A DNA stretch of 64,000 nt from DATARR01 sp034666985 (GTDB taxonomy: Bacteria > Acidobacteriota > Thermoanaerobaculia > Multivoradales > UBA5704): the NCBI GenBank assembly GCA_034666985.1, contig JAXDKS010000005.1, forward strand, positions 1 to 64,000, in the 5' to 3' direction. Positions 54,323 through 64,000 of this stretch are shown piece after piece. The notes under the pieces are model-generated. The model was not told where the DNA came from. It searched no databases and saw nothing but the letters and a program-made list of their open reading frames with translations. A program made the position numbers and the translations under genes. The first letter of the stretch is position 1. Every line of letters starts with the position of its first letter.

Positions 54323-54640
54323 ATGACCATCCAGCCGCCGAGCTCTCGCGTCCACCTGCCTCTCGACGCCTTGAATGCGTTCTGCCGTAAGTGGAGAGTT
54401 CAGGAGCTCGCGCTCTTCGGCTCGGTCCTGCGGGAGGATTTCTCCCCGGACAGCGATGTGGACGTGCTGGTGACCTTCGATCGGGAGGCGCCGTGGAGTC
54501 TGTGGGACGTCCTCGCCATGCGCGGGGAGTTGGAGGAGGTGTTGGGCCGCAAGGTGGACATCGTCGAGAAGGACGCCATCCGAAACCCCTTCCGCCGCCG
54601 CGAGATCCTCGGCACCCATCAGGTGGTCTATGCAGCTTGA
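54323..54640 (+). CDS. mntA: MntA-like antitoxin nucleotidyltransferase
   Basis: A 105-residue MNT-domain protein. The signature GS-x10-DxD is complete (Gly33, Ser34, Asp45, Asp47), and the later KVDIVEKDAI segment fits the family. In MntA-HepT (type VII) systems the MntA protein adds AMP to a Tyr on the HEPN toxin and so neutralises it. The gene overlaps the HepT gene by 11 bp, the usual arrangement. ATG 54323 is preferred over an upstream frame extension. Confidence 0.88.
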   Translation: MTIQPPSSRVHLPLDALNAFCRKWRVQELALFGSVLREDFSPDSDVDVLVTFDREAPWSLWDVLAMRGELEEVLGRKVDIVEKDAIRNPFRRREILGTHQVVYAA

Positions 54641-54971
54641 GGACAGGGACGCGGCTTATCTCTGGGACATGCTGCAGGCCACTCGGGACATCCTGGAGTT
54701 CACCCGCGGAGTCTCCCTGGACGAGTACAGCTCCAACAAGATGCTTCAGATGGCCGTGGAGCGAGGTTTCCAGATTCTCGGGGAGGCCGCGCGGCGGGTG
54801 ACAGAAACCTTCAGGGCGGCCCATCCTGAAATCCCCTGGAGCCTGATCGTGGGCCATCGCAACGTCATCGTCCACGATTACGCCGATCTCTCTCTCAAGC
54901 GTATCTGGGAGGTCGTTGAGGAGGATCTGCCGGGGCTGCTCCAGGATCTCGACCGGCTTATCTCCTCGTAG
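54630..54971 (+). CDS. hepT: HepT-like HEPN toxin
   Basis: A 113-residue HEPN-domain (DUF86) RNase toxin. The active-site motif R-x4-H-x-Y is RNVIVHDY, with Arg77, His82 and Tyr84; the Tyr is the AMP-acceptor site in characterised pairs. The domain fills the whole protein. It starts inside the mntA-like gene. The last 15 bp before the next gene are the only gap to the convergent CHAT gene. Confidence 0.88.
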   Translation: MQLEDRDAAYLWDMLQATRDILEFTRGVSLDEYSSNKMLQMAVERGFQILGEAARRVTETFRAAHPEIPWSLIVGHRNVIVHDYADLSLKRIWEVVEEDLPGLLQDLDRLISS

Positions 54972-54986
54972 TGTGATCCGTTCCCT

Positions 54987-57900
54987 CTACCGCCAATCCC
55001 CATTCAGCTCGAACGCCGCCCAGGAGTAGGGGTGGGAGAGCTCGTGGCCGTGCAGCAGCTCCCGCTGCGCCTCGGCCAGGGCCACGTCCTTCGGCACGCC
55101 GGCGCGCAGCCGGGCGTAGAAGAGGGGCATCAGCGCCGCGGTCGAGCGGTCGGAGACGGCCCAGAGCGAGGCGAGCACCGAGCGGGCCCCGGCATACTGG
55201 AAGGCCCGGGTGAGGCCGATCAGACCCTCGCCGGCGTCGTCGCGGCCCAGGCCCGTGCCGCAGGCCGAGAGGGTGACGAGGTCGGCGTCGAGGCGCAGGC
55301 GCTCGAAGATCTCCCAGGCCTGGAGCATGCCGTTGTCCCCTGGGTCCTCGCCGGCCGGGGTGGCCAGGGCCAGGGCGGAGTCCAGAGGGAAGCGGCGGTC
55401 GAGGAGGGCGTGGCAGGCCAGGTGGAGGTAGCGCGGACGGACGGACAGGTGCTCGAGCCGCTTTTCGGTGGCGGCGGCGCCGGTATAGATCGTGGCGTCG
55501 TCGCCGTAGAGGGCGGCGAGGGCGCGGACCTCCTCGCGGGCGCCCGGCAGCGGCGGCAGGCCGGCACGGTAGCGCCTCAAAGGGGTGTCGTCGGATGTGG
55601 CCTTGGTCCCCTCGGAGGCCCGCACGAGCGGATCGGCGAACGCCACCAGCGCGCCGCTGCCGGCGGGGAGGTCGGGCCGGCCGCGCCGCAGCTCGGCGTA
55701 GAGGGTCGCCGAGAGCACGGTGTGGATGGGCTTCCAGTCCACCAGGAACTGGCGCTCCTCCCCGGGCCGGACCAGCGCGGCGAAGGGTAGGGTGTGGAGC
55801 GGGCCGTCCGGCGAGATCAGGAGGCGGTCGGCGCCTTCGATCCAGGGCGCCGCAGGGGCGATCAGGAGGTCGTAGAGCTTCTGTCCCTGGACCAGGAGGG
55901 CCTCCTCGACCGTGGTCTGCCCCTTGCCGCGCAGGATGAGGCCGCGGAAGACGGCGGCCTCGGTGGCGAGCTCCCGCCGGCCGATGGGCAGCCGCAGGAC
56001 CTGGAGCCCTTCCGGATCGCTCCCCGCCTCAGGGGTGACCACGAAGAGGAAGGTCGCCTCCTCGCCCACGGAGTAGGAGAGCCAGGCTGTACCCGGATCG
56101 AGGGCGCGGCGCGCCGCCGCCAGGTCCAAAGGCCGGGGGTAGCGCAGCGAAGCGTAGCGGGGGGAGGCGCGGACGATCCGCGCCACCAGCGCCGAGCGCT
56201 CGCTGCGCAACCGGGTGAGGCGGACGAGCAGGGCCTGGAGCTCGGCGTCGCGCGCGTCGGCGCGGGCGATCTCCCCCTGGGCCTTCTCGTACTCCCGGTC
56301 GAGCGCCCGCTGCTGCCGCAGGAGCGCCACCGGGACGTCGGCGCTGAAGGCCAGATCGCGCTCGGCGATCTGGGTCAGGAGCATCCGCGCCCGCCAGCGC
56401 TCCAGGGTCTGGAGCGCCGCCGGTTCGTCGCCGCGTTCGACGTCGAGCGCGATCAGGTCCTCATAGAAGATCGCGAACCGCGCCTGGAAGCTCGACCGCG
56501 CCTCGTCCGTGCCGCCGAGCCGGCCGATCTGCGCTTCGAGGGCATCGACGGCGGCGGCGAGGAGGGGAGCGGCCTCGGCGCCACGCCCCGACTTCCAGAG
56601 CGCCTGGCCGAGCAGGTTCAGGCTCTCCGCCTCGACGCCGGTGCGGGGGGAGAGCCGCCGGATGATCGCCAGGCTCTGCCGCGCCCGCGCCTCGGCCGTC
56701 CGCAACCGCCCCCGTTCGAGGTCGATGCGGCCCAGGAAAGCGAGCATCTCGCCCTCGGCGGTCATCCCCGGGGCGAACCGGCGCTGGAGAGCGAGGGCCT
56801 GCTCGCCGAGGCTGGCAGCCGTCCGGTAGTCTCCGTGCTTGTTGGCGATCGCTCCCAGCATCGCCAGGCTCACGGCGACCTCCTGACTGCCCGGCGCGAG
56901 CCGTGCGCGGATGGCGAGCGCCTGCCGGGCGAAATCTTCCGCCTCGTCGAGGCGCCCCATCTCCACCAGGATCCAGCCGAGATTGCTCCGGGTCCTGGCC
57001 TCGTCGTGCGAGCCCGGCACCAGCCGCTGCTGGATGGCCAGGGCGCGGCGGAACAGGACGTCGGCCTCGGCCAATTCGTAGCGGTCGCGGGCCACCATGC
57101 CGAGATTGGTGAGCACCTCGGCCACCTCGGCGCTCTCCGGCGTGAGGGCCTCGAAGCGGCGCAGGGCCTCCTGGTGGTAGCTCTCGGAGAGGGCGAGGTC
57201 ACCGCTATCCGAGGCGAGCGATCCCAGGTTGTCGTAGCAGCGGGCCAGGTCCGGACCGTCGGGATCGAGACGCAGCCAGAGGGCCCGGGCCTGGTTGAGG
57301 TAGGTGGCCGCCGCCTCGGTGTCCCCCAGGCTACGGCTCAAGAGGCCCAGATTGTTGAGCAGCGACGCCTCGTCCAGGCTGTCCGGCGCCCGCCGGCGGA
57401 TCAAGGTGAGCGCCTGGAGATACAGGGATTTCGCCTGCGCGGGAACGCCCCGGTACCAGGCATCGATGCCAAGGTTGTTGAGGGTGGCGGCGTGCTCGAG
57501 GCTCCCGGGCGCCAGCCGGGAGCGCAGGTCCAGGGCCCTGCCCAGGTTGGCCATCGAGAGGACGACGTCGCCCCGCAGCCGCGCCAGGCGGCCCAGGGCG
57601 TGCCAGGTCGCGGCCTCGGCCAGGCTGCCCGGCGCCGACTGCCGGAGCAGCCGCAGCGACTCGCGCAGCGATCTCTCGGCCGCCGGGAAGTCGTTACGAT
57701 CGGCGAGGAAGACGCCCTGCTCGTGGAAGACCCGGGCGAGGAAGGAGGGCCGGCCGCGCGCCTTCGCCCGCCGCGCGGCTTCGGCCCAGGCCGTCCGCGC
57801 CTCGGGCCAGCGTTGCTTGCGGGTGAGGCGCCGGGCCCAGGCGTAGGCCTGGCACTCGTCCTCCGACGCCTCCCCGGCGCTGTCGGCGGTCCGGGGGAGG

Positions 57901-58238
57901 ACCTCCACCTGCCAGTCGCCGGCCGGCAGCGCCACGGCCGAGACCTTGAGGCCGCGCAGCACCTGGAGCTCCACCGGGCCGCGCGGCGCCTGCTCCACTT
58001 CGGCCGCGACGAAATCGGCGCAGGAGCTCAGCGGCCCTCCCGCCGCTGTCCGTCGCCAGGAGAGGAGAATGTCGCCCGGGCGCAGTCCCGCCCGCGCGCC
58101 AGCGCCCTTCGGTGCCACGGATTCCACGGTGACCCCCGGCGCCGGCGGCTTCCCGCCGCGGGAACAGGTCCCGCAGAGGATGGCGCTGGCGAGGAGGACG
58201 GCTCGGAGAGTCCACCGGGAGACTGGCATTGCGCTCAT
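54987..58238 (-). CDS. PDZ-TPR-CHAT lipoprotein protease
   Basis: A 1,083-residue protein. A signal peptide with lipobox (LCGTC, about residues 15-19) is followed by a PDZ domain (about 35-110, VESVAPKGAGARAGLRPGDIL split over two strands), some twelve TPR units (about 130-640) and a C-terminal CHAT domain, a caspase-like protease fold. The CHAT dyad is His943 (HLACHALLDRR) and Cys993 (LSACGTGLG), both intact. TPR-CHAT proteins occur in defence and stress systems, but most are cytoplasmic. An exported lipoprotein form with a PDZ domain is less common. The start is ATG 58238 (or 58229). It lies divergent to the histidine kinase, so the two may be co-regulated. Confidence 0.85.
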   Translation of the reverse strand: MSAMPVSRWTLRAVLLASAILCGTCSRGGKPPAPGVTVESVAPKGAGARAGLRPGDILLSWRRTAAGGPLSSCADFVAAEVEQAPRGPVELQVLRGLKVSAVALPAGDWQVEVLPRTADSAGEASEDECQAYAWARRLTRKQRWPEARTAWAEAARRAKARGRPSFLARVFHEQGVFLADRNDFPAAERSLRESLRLLRQSAPGSLAEAATWHALGRLARLRGDVVLSMANLGRALDLRSRLAPGSLEHAATLNNLGIDAWYRGVPAQAKSLYLQALTLIRRRAPDSLDEASLLNNLGLLSRSLGDTEAAATYLNQARALWLRLDPDGPDLARCYDNLGSLASDSGDLALSESYHQEALRRFEALTPESAEVAEVLTNLGMVARDRYELAEADVLFRRALAIQQRLVPGSHDEARTRSNLGWILVEMGRLDEAEDFARQALAIRARLAPGSQEVAVSLAMLGAIANKHGDYRTAASLGEQALALQRRFAPGMTAEGEMLAFLGRIDLERGRLRTAEARARQSLAIIRRLSPRTGVEAESLNLLGQALWKSGRGAEAAPLLAAAVDALEAQIGRLGGTDEARSSFQARFAIFYEDLIALDVERGDEPAALQTLERWRARMLLTQIAERDLAFSADVPVALLRQQRALDREYEKAQGEIARADARDAELQALLVRLTRLRSERSALVARIVRASPRYASLRYPRPLDLAAARRALDPGTAWLSYSVGEEATFLFVVTPEAGSDPEGLQVLRLPIGRRELATEAAVFRGLILRGKGQTTVEEALLVQGQKLYDLLIAPAAPWIEGADRLLISPDGPLHTLPFAALVRPGEERQFLVDWKPIHTVLSATLYAELRRGRPDLPAGSGALVAFADPLVRASEGTKATSDDTPLRRYRAGLPPLPGAREEVRALAALYGDDATIYTGAAATEKRLEHLSVRPRYLHLACHALLDRRFPLDSALALATPAGEDPGDNGMLQAWEIFERLRLDADLVTLSACGTGLGRDDAGEGLIGLTRAFQYAGARSVLASLWAVSDRSTAALMPLFYARLRAGVPKDVALAEAQRELLHGHELSHPYSWAAFELNGDWR

Positions 58239-58320
58239 GGAAAACGATTCAGGGCTGTCGAAGGCTCGGTGTGTGCACTTGGGTAAAAGGGGACAGCGGA
58301 GGAGTATCATCCCGCGGGGA

Positions 58321-59615
58321 ATGCCGCCGAAGCTCATCTTCGAAGACATGCTGGGTCGCCTGCACCGACGGCGGCTCAACCGCCGCGCCGTCCAGGAGCT
58401 CAGCCGTTCCCTGGCGCTGATCGTCGACCGCGAGGCCCTGGAGGCCAGCGTCGCCGCCCGCATCCGCGAGCTCTTCAATCCTGACCGCATGGCCGTCCTG
58501 GAGCCGGACCCCGCGACCGCCAGCTTCCTGCCCGGCTTCTCCTTCGGGCTGCGCGAGCCCGACCTCGCCGGCCTGCGCCTCGCGGTGCGGGGGAAGCTCG
58601 CGCGCTGGCTGTCGGTCAACGAGACCTGCCTGATCCTCGATCGCCAGCCGGGTGTCCATGACTATCTCGATCCCGCCGAGCGGGACCTGCTCGACGGCCT
58701 GCGGCTGAGCGTCTGCGTGCCCATGGTCTCGCTCAACCGTCTGACGGGCATCCTCCTCCTGGGCTCGGACCGGCCGCGCTGGTCCCTGGGCCGCGGCGAG
58801 GTCGAGCTGCTCAACCTCCTCGCTTCCCAGGCCAGCCTCGCCTTCGAGAACGCCGCCCTCTACCGCGCTCAGCGCGAGCGCCTGGACCGCCTCTACCGAG
58901 CCGAGCGCCTCGCCGCCGTGGGCCAGCTCGCCGCCGGAGTAGCGCACGAGATCCGCAATCCACTGACGGCCATCCGCTCGACCATGCAGTACCTGCTGCG
59001 CGGGCTCGATCCGGGCGAGCCCAAGCACCAATTGGTGGAGGAGCTGCTCAGCGAGGTGGATCGTATCAACAGTACAGTGGGCGGCCTCCTCAGTCTCAGC
59101 CGCTCGGGGGAGCTGCGGAAGACGGAGATCGACCTCCTGGAGCCATTAGGCAGGGCCGTGCAGCTCGTGACTGCGCGGGCTGCCGAGCAGGAGGTGGTGA
59201 TCGAGAGCGATGTCGGCGGGGGCGGGCATGGAGGGCATCCCCTGTGGGTCCTCGGCGACGCCGGCCAGTTGAAGCAGGTGTTCCTGAACCTGCTGCTCAA
59301 CGCCTTGCAGTCCATGCCGGGGGAGGGCCGGATCACGGTGACGGCGGCGCTCTGGCCATCCGTCCGCGGCCGCGAGGAGGCCCGCTGGGTGCAGGTGCGC
59401 ATCGCGGACACGGGACCGGGGATCCCCCCCGAGCAGTTGCGGCGGGTCTTCGATCCGTTCTACACCACCAAGCACGACGGCACCGGCCTGGGACTGGCGA
59501 TCTGCCACGGCATCATCGAGCAGCATGAGGGGGAGATCCAGATGGAAAGCGAGATGGGAGCGGGGACCACGGTGTTGATCCGCCTGCCCTGGCTTCAGGA
59601 GAGACCGGAGAAGCC

Positions 59616-59631
<16 letters not shown>
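58321..59631 (+). CDS. GAF-domain sensor histidine kinase (NtrB-like)
   Basis: A 436-residue cytoplasmic kinase. A GAF-like sensor domain (about 35-185) precedes the dimerisation/phosphoacceptor domain, with His209 in AHEIRNPLTAIR, and the ATPase domain with N box (LLNALQSMPG), G1 (DTGPGIP) and G2 (GTGLGLAI). No membrane segment is seen, so it senses an internal signal. ATG 58321 is the likely start, with GGGGA upstream. It overlaps the response regulator gene by 16 bp. Confidence 0.92.
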
Positions 59632-61022
<1,391 letters not shown>

Positions 61023-61023
61023 A

Positions 61024-61112
61024 AAAGGGACCCAAGGGACACCAGAGACAGCAGGGACATAAAGTTTTTTCTCCTGCTGTCCTTGCTGTCCCTTAAGTCC
61101 CTTGGGTCCTTT
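61024..61112. terminator. Bidirectional stem-loop built from the GGAC repeat
   Basis: Outer arms GGACCCAAGGGAC (61028-61040) and GTCCCTTGGGTCC (61097-61109) are perfect; inner GACAGCAGG-type units can pair further. The centre holds TTTTTT. It spans the whole gap between the convergent response regulator and ABC genes, so it may end transcription from both sides. Its units belong to the 9-bp GGAC family. Confidence 0.65.
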
Positions 61113-61844
61113 CTATTGCGCCGCCAGCTCCCGCAGCCCGCCCCGCATGTAATCGAGGTACAGCTTCTCCAGGTTCTCGAAGCGCAGCTCGTCGCGGGAG
61201 CGGGTCAGGGCCTGGCGCCCCTCCTGGAGGATGCCCACGCGATCGGCGAGCTGGCGAGCCCAGAAGAGGTCCTGCATGGTGATCAGCAGGGCCCTGCCCT
61301 GGTCCCGCAGCTCCTCGAGGATCTCCACCAGCTCGGCCGCCGCCTTGGGATCGAGCCCGGAGAGCGGCTCGTCGAGCACCAGGGCGGGAGCCCCCTTCAT
61401 CAGGGCCGCCGCGATGCCGAGCTTGCGGATACTGCCGGGGCCGAGCTCCGACACCCGCTGATCGAAGGCGGACTCCGGGAGGCCCACCTGCCGCAGCGCC
61501 ATCTCGCAGTCGCGCCGATAGAGGGCCCGCCGTCCTCCCAGGCGGGCGAAGAAATCCAGGTTCTGCAGCGTGGTCAGCCGGTGGTAGAACGCCGTCGTGT
61601 CCGCGAGATAGGCCACTCGGGCCTTGGCCCGCAGCGGCTCGCGCGCCACGTCGACGCCGTCGATGCGGGCCGAGCCCGAGGTGGGCTCGGCAAAACCCAG
61701 GAAGAGGTTGATGGCGGTCGTCTTGCCGGCGCCCTTGGCGCCCAGCAGGCAGTAGATCTCGCCCGCCTCCACCCTGAGGTTCAGGGCGTCGAGGGCCAGC
61801 TTGCCATTGGGATGGCGCTTGCTCAGGTCGAGGGCTTCGATCAT
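61113..61844 (-). CDS. ABC transporter ATP-binding protein (ABC-2 exporter type)
   Basis: A 243-residue nucleotide-binding subunit that powers the two permeases encoded just upstream. Walker A is GAKGAGKT (35-42) and Walker B is ALVLDEP (154-160). The signature that normally reads LSGGQ is LGPGS (134-138), and the switch His is replaced by Gln191 (ITMQDLF), so ATP hydrolysis may be weak or need another subunit. Three bases separate it from the permease stop codon. The substrate is unknown. Confidence 0.88.
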   Translation of the reverse strand: MIEALDLSKRHPNGKLALDALNLRVEAGEIYCLLGAKGAGKTTAINLFLGFAEPTSGSARIDGVDVAREPLRAKARVAYLADTTAFYHRLTTLQNLDFFARLGGRRALYRRDCEMALRQVGLPESAFDQRVSELGPGSIRKLGIAAALMKGAPALVLDEPLSGLDPKAAAELVEILEELRDQGRALLITMQDLFWARQLADRVGILQEGRQALTRSRDELRFENLEKLYLDYMRGGLRELAAQ

Positions 61845-61847
61845 GAA

Positions 61848-63332
61848 TCACCCCGCGTCATAGCGTGAGAAGCAGAACAGGGCCGCGGCCGCGAGCGCCA
61901 GCGTCTCGCCGGCGAAGATCGCCAGCATGGGCCGCGCGGCCGCGAGCCCCTGGCGCACGGAAGCCTCGTGGAAGACGAAGCGTGGGATGGATCCCGGCGC
62001 CACCGGCCGTTGCGAGACGTAGCCGCTGAAGAAGAGGATGTGGGGGCTCTCCGGGTCGCTCGCGTCGAGGGCACCCAACCATCCGGCCAGGGTTGGGCGG
62101 AAGGCCCGGGCCTGCTGGAGGAAGCTCGCATCGCGCTCCAGGCCCGTGCCCGTCAGCCGCTCGGCCAGATCCTCGGTCAGCGACGCGGGAGAGAGGGAAG
62201 CCAGGCTCCTCGCCAGCCGCGCCTGTCCGAGCTTGCGCTGAAGGATCCGGCGGCGAACCTCTTCCTTCTGGACGAAGCGCCGCGTCTCCGCCTCCGCCGA
62301 GGTCCGTTCCCAGGCGAAGCCGTCGGCCGCCGCCCACTTCAGCGGCCGCCATCTCCCTTCCCGGCCGGCATGCTCTTGGGCGATCCGCTGGTCGACCGCC
62401 TTCATCTCCCGGCTGGTCTCACCCTCGGAGGGGATGGGATGCTGGCGGTGGGCCAGCAGACCGCCGACCGCCGGCACCACGATCACGGCCGTCACCCAGA
62501 GCCACGCCAGGATGCTGAGGCTGGTCGACGAGTCGCGCGCCAGAGACGAGACCAGCAAGGCGACGAGCGCTGAGAGGAAGAGAGCCCAGAGGCCCACGAC
62601 GGCCACGAGGCCGGCCTTCGTCAGGTCCTCGATCTGGAACGGGATTCCTCCCACACGGGCGATGACCAGGCTCAGGACCGCTGCGCCGAGGAACGGCACC
62701 GCCAGGCAGCTCCAGATCGCCAGGAGCTTGCTCGTGAACACCTTCCAGCGGGCCACGGGATAGGTCAGCACGAGCTTCAGGGTCCCGGCCCGCCGCTCCC
62801 CGCACACCGCGTCATAGCCGAGGAGGAAGGCGGTGAGGGAGAGCACCATGCGGATCACGAAGCTCCAGTCGATCGGCTTCGAAAGGGGGAGCCGCTCGTT
62901 GCCGCCGTGGATCCGGAAGAGCCGGGGAGTCACCAGCGGGCTCAGCGCCTGGCTGTAGACGTCCGGCGTCGCCGACTGGCCGCCATCCACCACCAGGGAG
63001 AGACGCCAGGGGGTCTTGATCGCCGGGTGGAGGAGATCGACGGTCCGATCGACGGTGGCGCCCGCGAGCTCCCGCGCGTGATCGTCCGCCAGAGCCGCCT
63101 GCTCCAGAACCTCGCCACGGTATCGTGCCGCCGAGGTCACGGCCGCGAGCACCATCAGGAAGATCACCAGGATGGCCGAGGCGCGGAAGCGGAACGTGGC
63201 GGTCAACTGGCGGACTTCATGCCGGAGGATTGTCGCGACGACGCCCCGGCTGGAAATCTCCTCGCCGATCCTCCAGTTTTTGGCGGTTTCAGCGGTGTCC
63301 GGCACGGGCAGGTCTCGCAAGGACTCCATCAT
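61848..63332 (-). CDS. ABC-2 type permease with large loop domain
   Basis: A 494-residue membrane protein. One N-terminal helix (about 45-70), a loop of about 90 residues, a bundle of four to five helices (about 160-300), then a second large loop with charged helices (about 305-460) and a last helix (about 465-487). This layout fits ABC-2 exporters of the DUF3526-like group. The start ATGATG overlaps the stop codon of the upstream permease, which implies coupled translation. Confidence 0.82.
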   Translation of the reverse strand: MMESLRDLPVPDTAETAKNWRIGEEISSRGVVATILRHEVRQLTATFRFRASAILVIFLMVLAAVTSAARYRGEVLEQAALADDHARELAGATVDRTVDLLHPAIKTPWRLSLVVDGGQSATPDVYSQALSPLVTPRLFRIHGGNERLPLSKPIDWSFVIRMVLSLTAFLLGYDAVCGERRAGTLKLVLTYPVARWKVFTSKLLAIWSCLAVPFLGAAVLSLVIARVGGIPFQIEDLTKAGLVAVVGLWALFLSALVALLVSSLARDSSTSLSILAWLWVTAVIVVPAVGGLLAHRQHPIPSEGETSREMKAVDQRIAQEHAGREGRWRPLKWAAADGFAWERTSAEAETRRFVQKEEVRRRILQRKLGQARLARSLASLSPASLTEDLAERLTGTGLERDASFLQQARAFRPTLAGWLGALDASDPESPHILFFSGYVSQRPVAPGSIPRFVFHEASVRQGLAAARPMLAIFAGETLALAAAALFCFSRYDAG

Positions 63333-64000
63333 CCCTCACCCAGGTCGTATCGCCGGAAGCGCGCCCACACCGCGGCGGCCGCAAGGACGTTGAAAGCCAG
63401 GAGAACGCCAGCCGCGGCCGCTCCATGGCGCAGAGAGCTCGAAAACTCCGGGCCGCGATAGATGAAGCGAGGTCTGTCCTCCAGCGGCAGGCGTCTCGCC
63501 GGATCGCGCTGGATCACTTCCCGGTCCCGGCGTACCCGGGCCGCCACCTCGGGTTCGCTCAGGCGGCTGAACAGCGGTCCCACCCGCTCCGGCGTCACCT
63601 CTCCGGGAGACAGGCCGAGATAGCCCGGCCAGGGGTGGAGCCCGCCGGGCGGATCGTCGGTGAACCAGCGCCAGGACCGGAACGCGCCCTTGCGCTCCAT
63701 GTAGGCGAGGAGTGTGAGCCGGTAGCGGCGACAGTCGGCCAGGAAGCGGTCGTATTCAGCCACGGAAGTTCCGGCGAACGACTCGGAGAGGAGATCGAGC
63801 AGGAACGCGGGAGAGATCACGGCCAGGCCGGTCCCGAGCCTCTCCCCGGCGCGCAGCCTCCCTTCGTATCGGCGCTGAATGGTGAGGACCTGGGAGGCGT
63901 ACCGGGTTCCGGACTTCACCTCGAAGCGGTAGTAGTCCGCGAGCGAATCGTAGTAGGCGGCGGAGCCGTTCCGGTAGCGGACCGCCCGGTGCTCGCCGTT
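63329..64000 (-). CDS. ABC-2 type permease, partial (cut by window edge)
   Basis: The open frame runs to the window end with no stop, so the N-terminus lies beyond 64000. The 223 visible residues contain a large loop (for example YYDSLADYYRFEV, YLGLSPGEVTPERVGPLF) and a C-terminal membrane helix (about the last 30 residues, AAAAGVLLAFNVLAAAAVWARF split by its end). It resembles the second half of the downstream permease, so the pair probably forms a heterodimeric exporter with the ATPase at 61113-61844. Confidence 0.8.
   Translation of the reverse strand, partial: NGEHRAVRYRNGSAAYYDSLADYYRFEVKSGTRYASQVLTIQRRYEGRLRAGERLGTGLAVISPAFLLDLLSESFAGTSVAEYDRFLADCRRYRLTLLAYMERKGAFRSWRWFTDDPPGGLHPWPGYLGLSPGEVTPERVGPLFSRLSEPEVAARVRRDREVIQRDPARRLPLEDRPRFIYRGPEFSSSLRHGAAAAGVLLAFNVLAAAAVWARFRRYDLGEG

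Overview
This window is about 70% GC and comes from a diderm bacterium, most likely an acidobacterium (Thermoanaerobaculia-like). The envelope evidence is an Omp85 barrel, TamB, an RND pump and several lipoproteins. The lineage guess rests on gene style: a Ser/Thr kinase with C-terminal TPRs, a winged-helix/TPR regulator, a DUF2911-TPR protein, an Oar-type TonB-receptor fragment, IPTL-CTERM sorting and many secreted beta-sandwich proteins. No rRNA, tRNA, CRISPR array, phage or intact insertion sequence was found. The lineage is inferred from gene content only.

Layout. Positions 1-14 kb carry a secreted M64 peptidase, an RluD-type pseudouridine synthase, a secreted sugar-dehydrogenase-like protein ending in three PA14 domains, a giant TamB-Omp85 fusion and a TPR protein. 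Positions 14-20 kb carry an unrecognised 1,411-residue membrane protein, an orphan MNT nucleotidyltransferase, a small secreted Cys-rich peptide and the first 21-bp tandem array. Positions 20-27 kb hold an RND efflux pair (permease and adaptor) behind an FHA-GAF-sigma54 activator. Positions 27-42 kb hold a Ser/Thr kinase, an M36 metalloprotease with P-domain and IPTL-CTERM tail, a dinucleotide-binding oxidoreductase, a P1 peptidase, a winged-helix TPR regulator, a sigma-70-like factor and a secreted alpha/beta hydrolase. Positions 42-50 kb hold an AlkD-like protein, the second 21-bp array, a two-gene operon of unrecognised secreted proteins, a GNAT, DUF2911-TPR, and an ECF sigma/anti-sigma pair. 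Positions 50-64 kb hold a secreted Asp-box protein, a MntA-HepT toxin-antitoxin pair, a PDZ-TPR-CHAT lipoprotein, a GAF histidine kinase with NtrC-type regulator, and an ABC-2 exporter operon cut by the window edge.

The genes point to heavy investment in the cell envelope and secretion, under several separate regulatory devices. The more unusual content is (i) one polypeptide that joins TamB to an Omp85 barrel, (ii) two non-homologous intergenic arrays with the same 21-bp period, similar copy number and a palindrome in each unit, (iii) a receptor fragment with permuted segments inside an uncharacterised envelope protein, and (iv) several families of small dispersed repeats, mostly at gene ends, one of which also lies in frame inside a gene.
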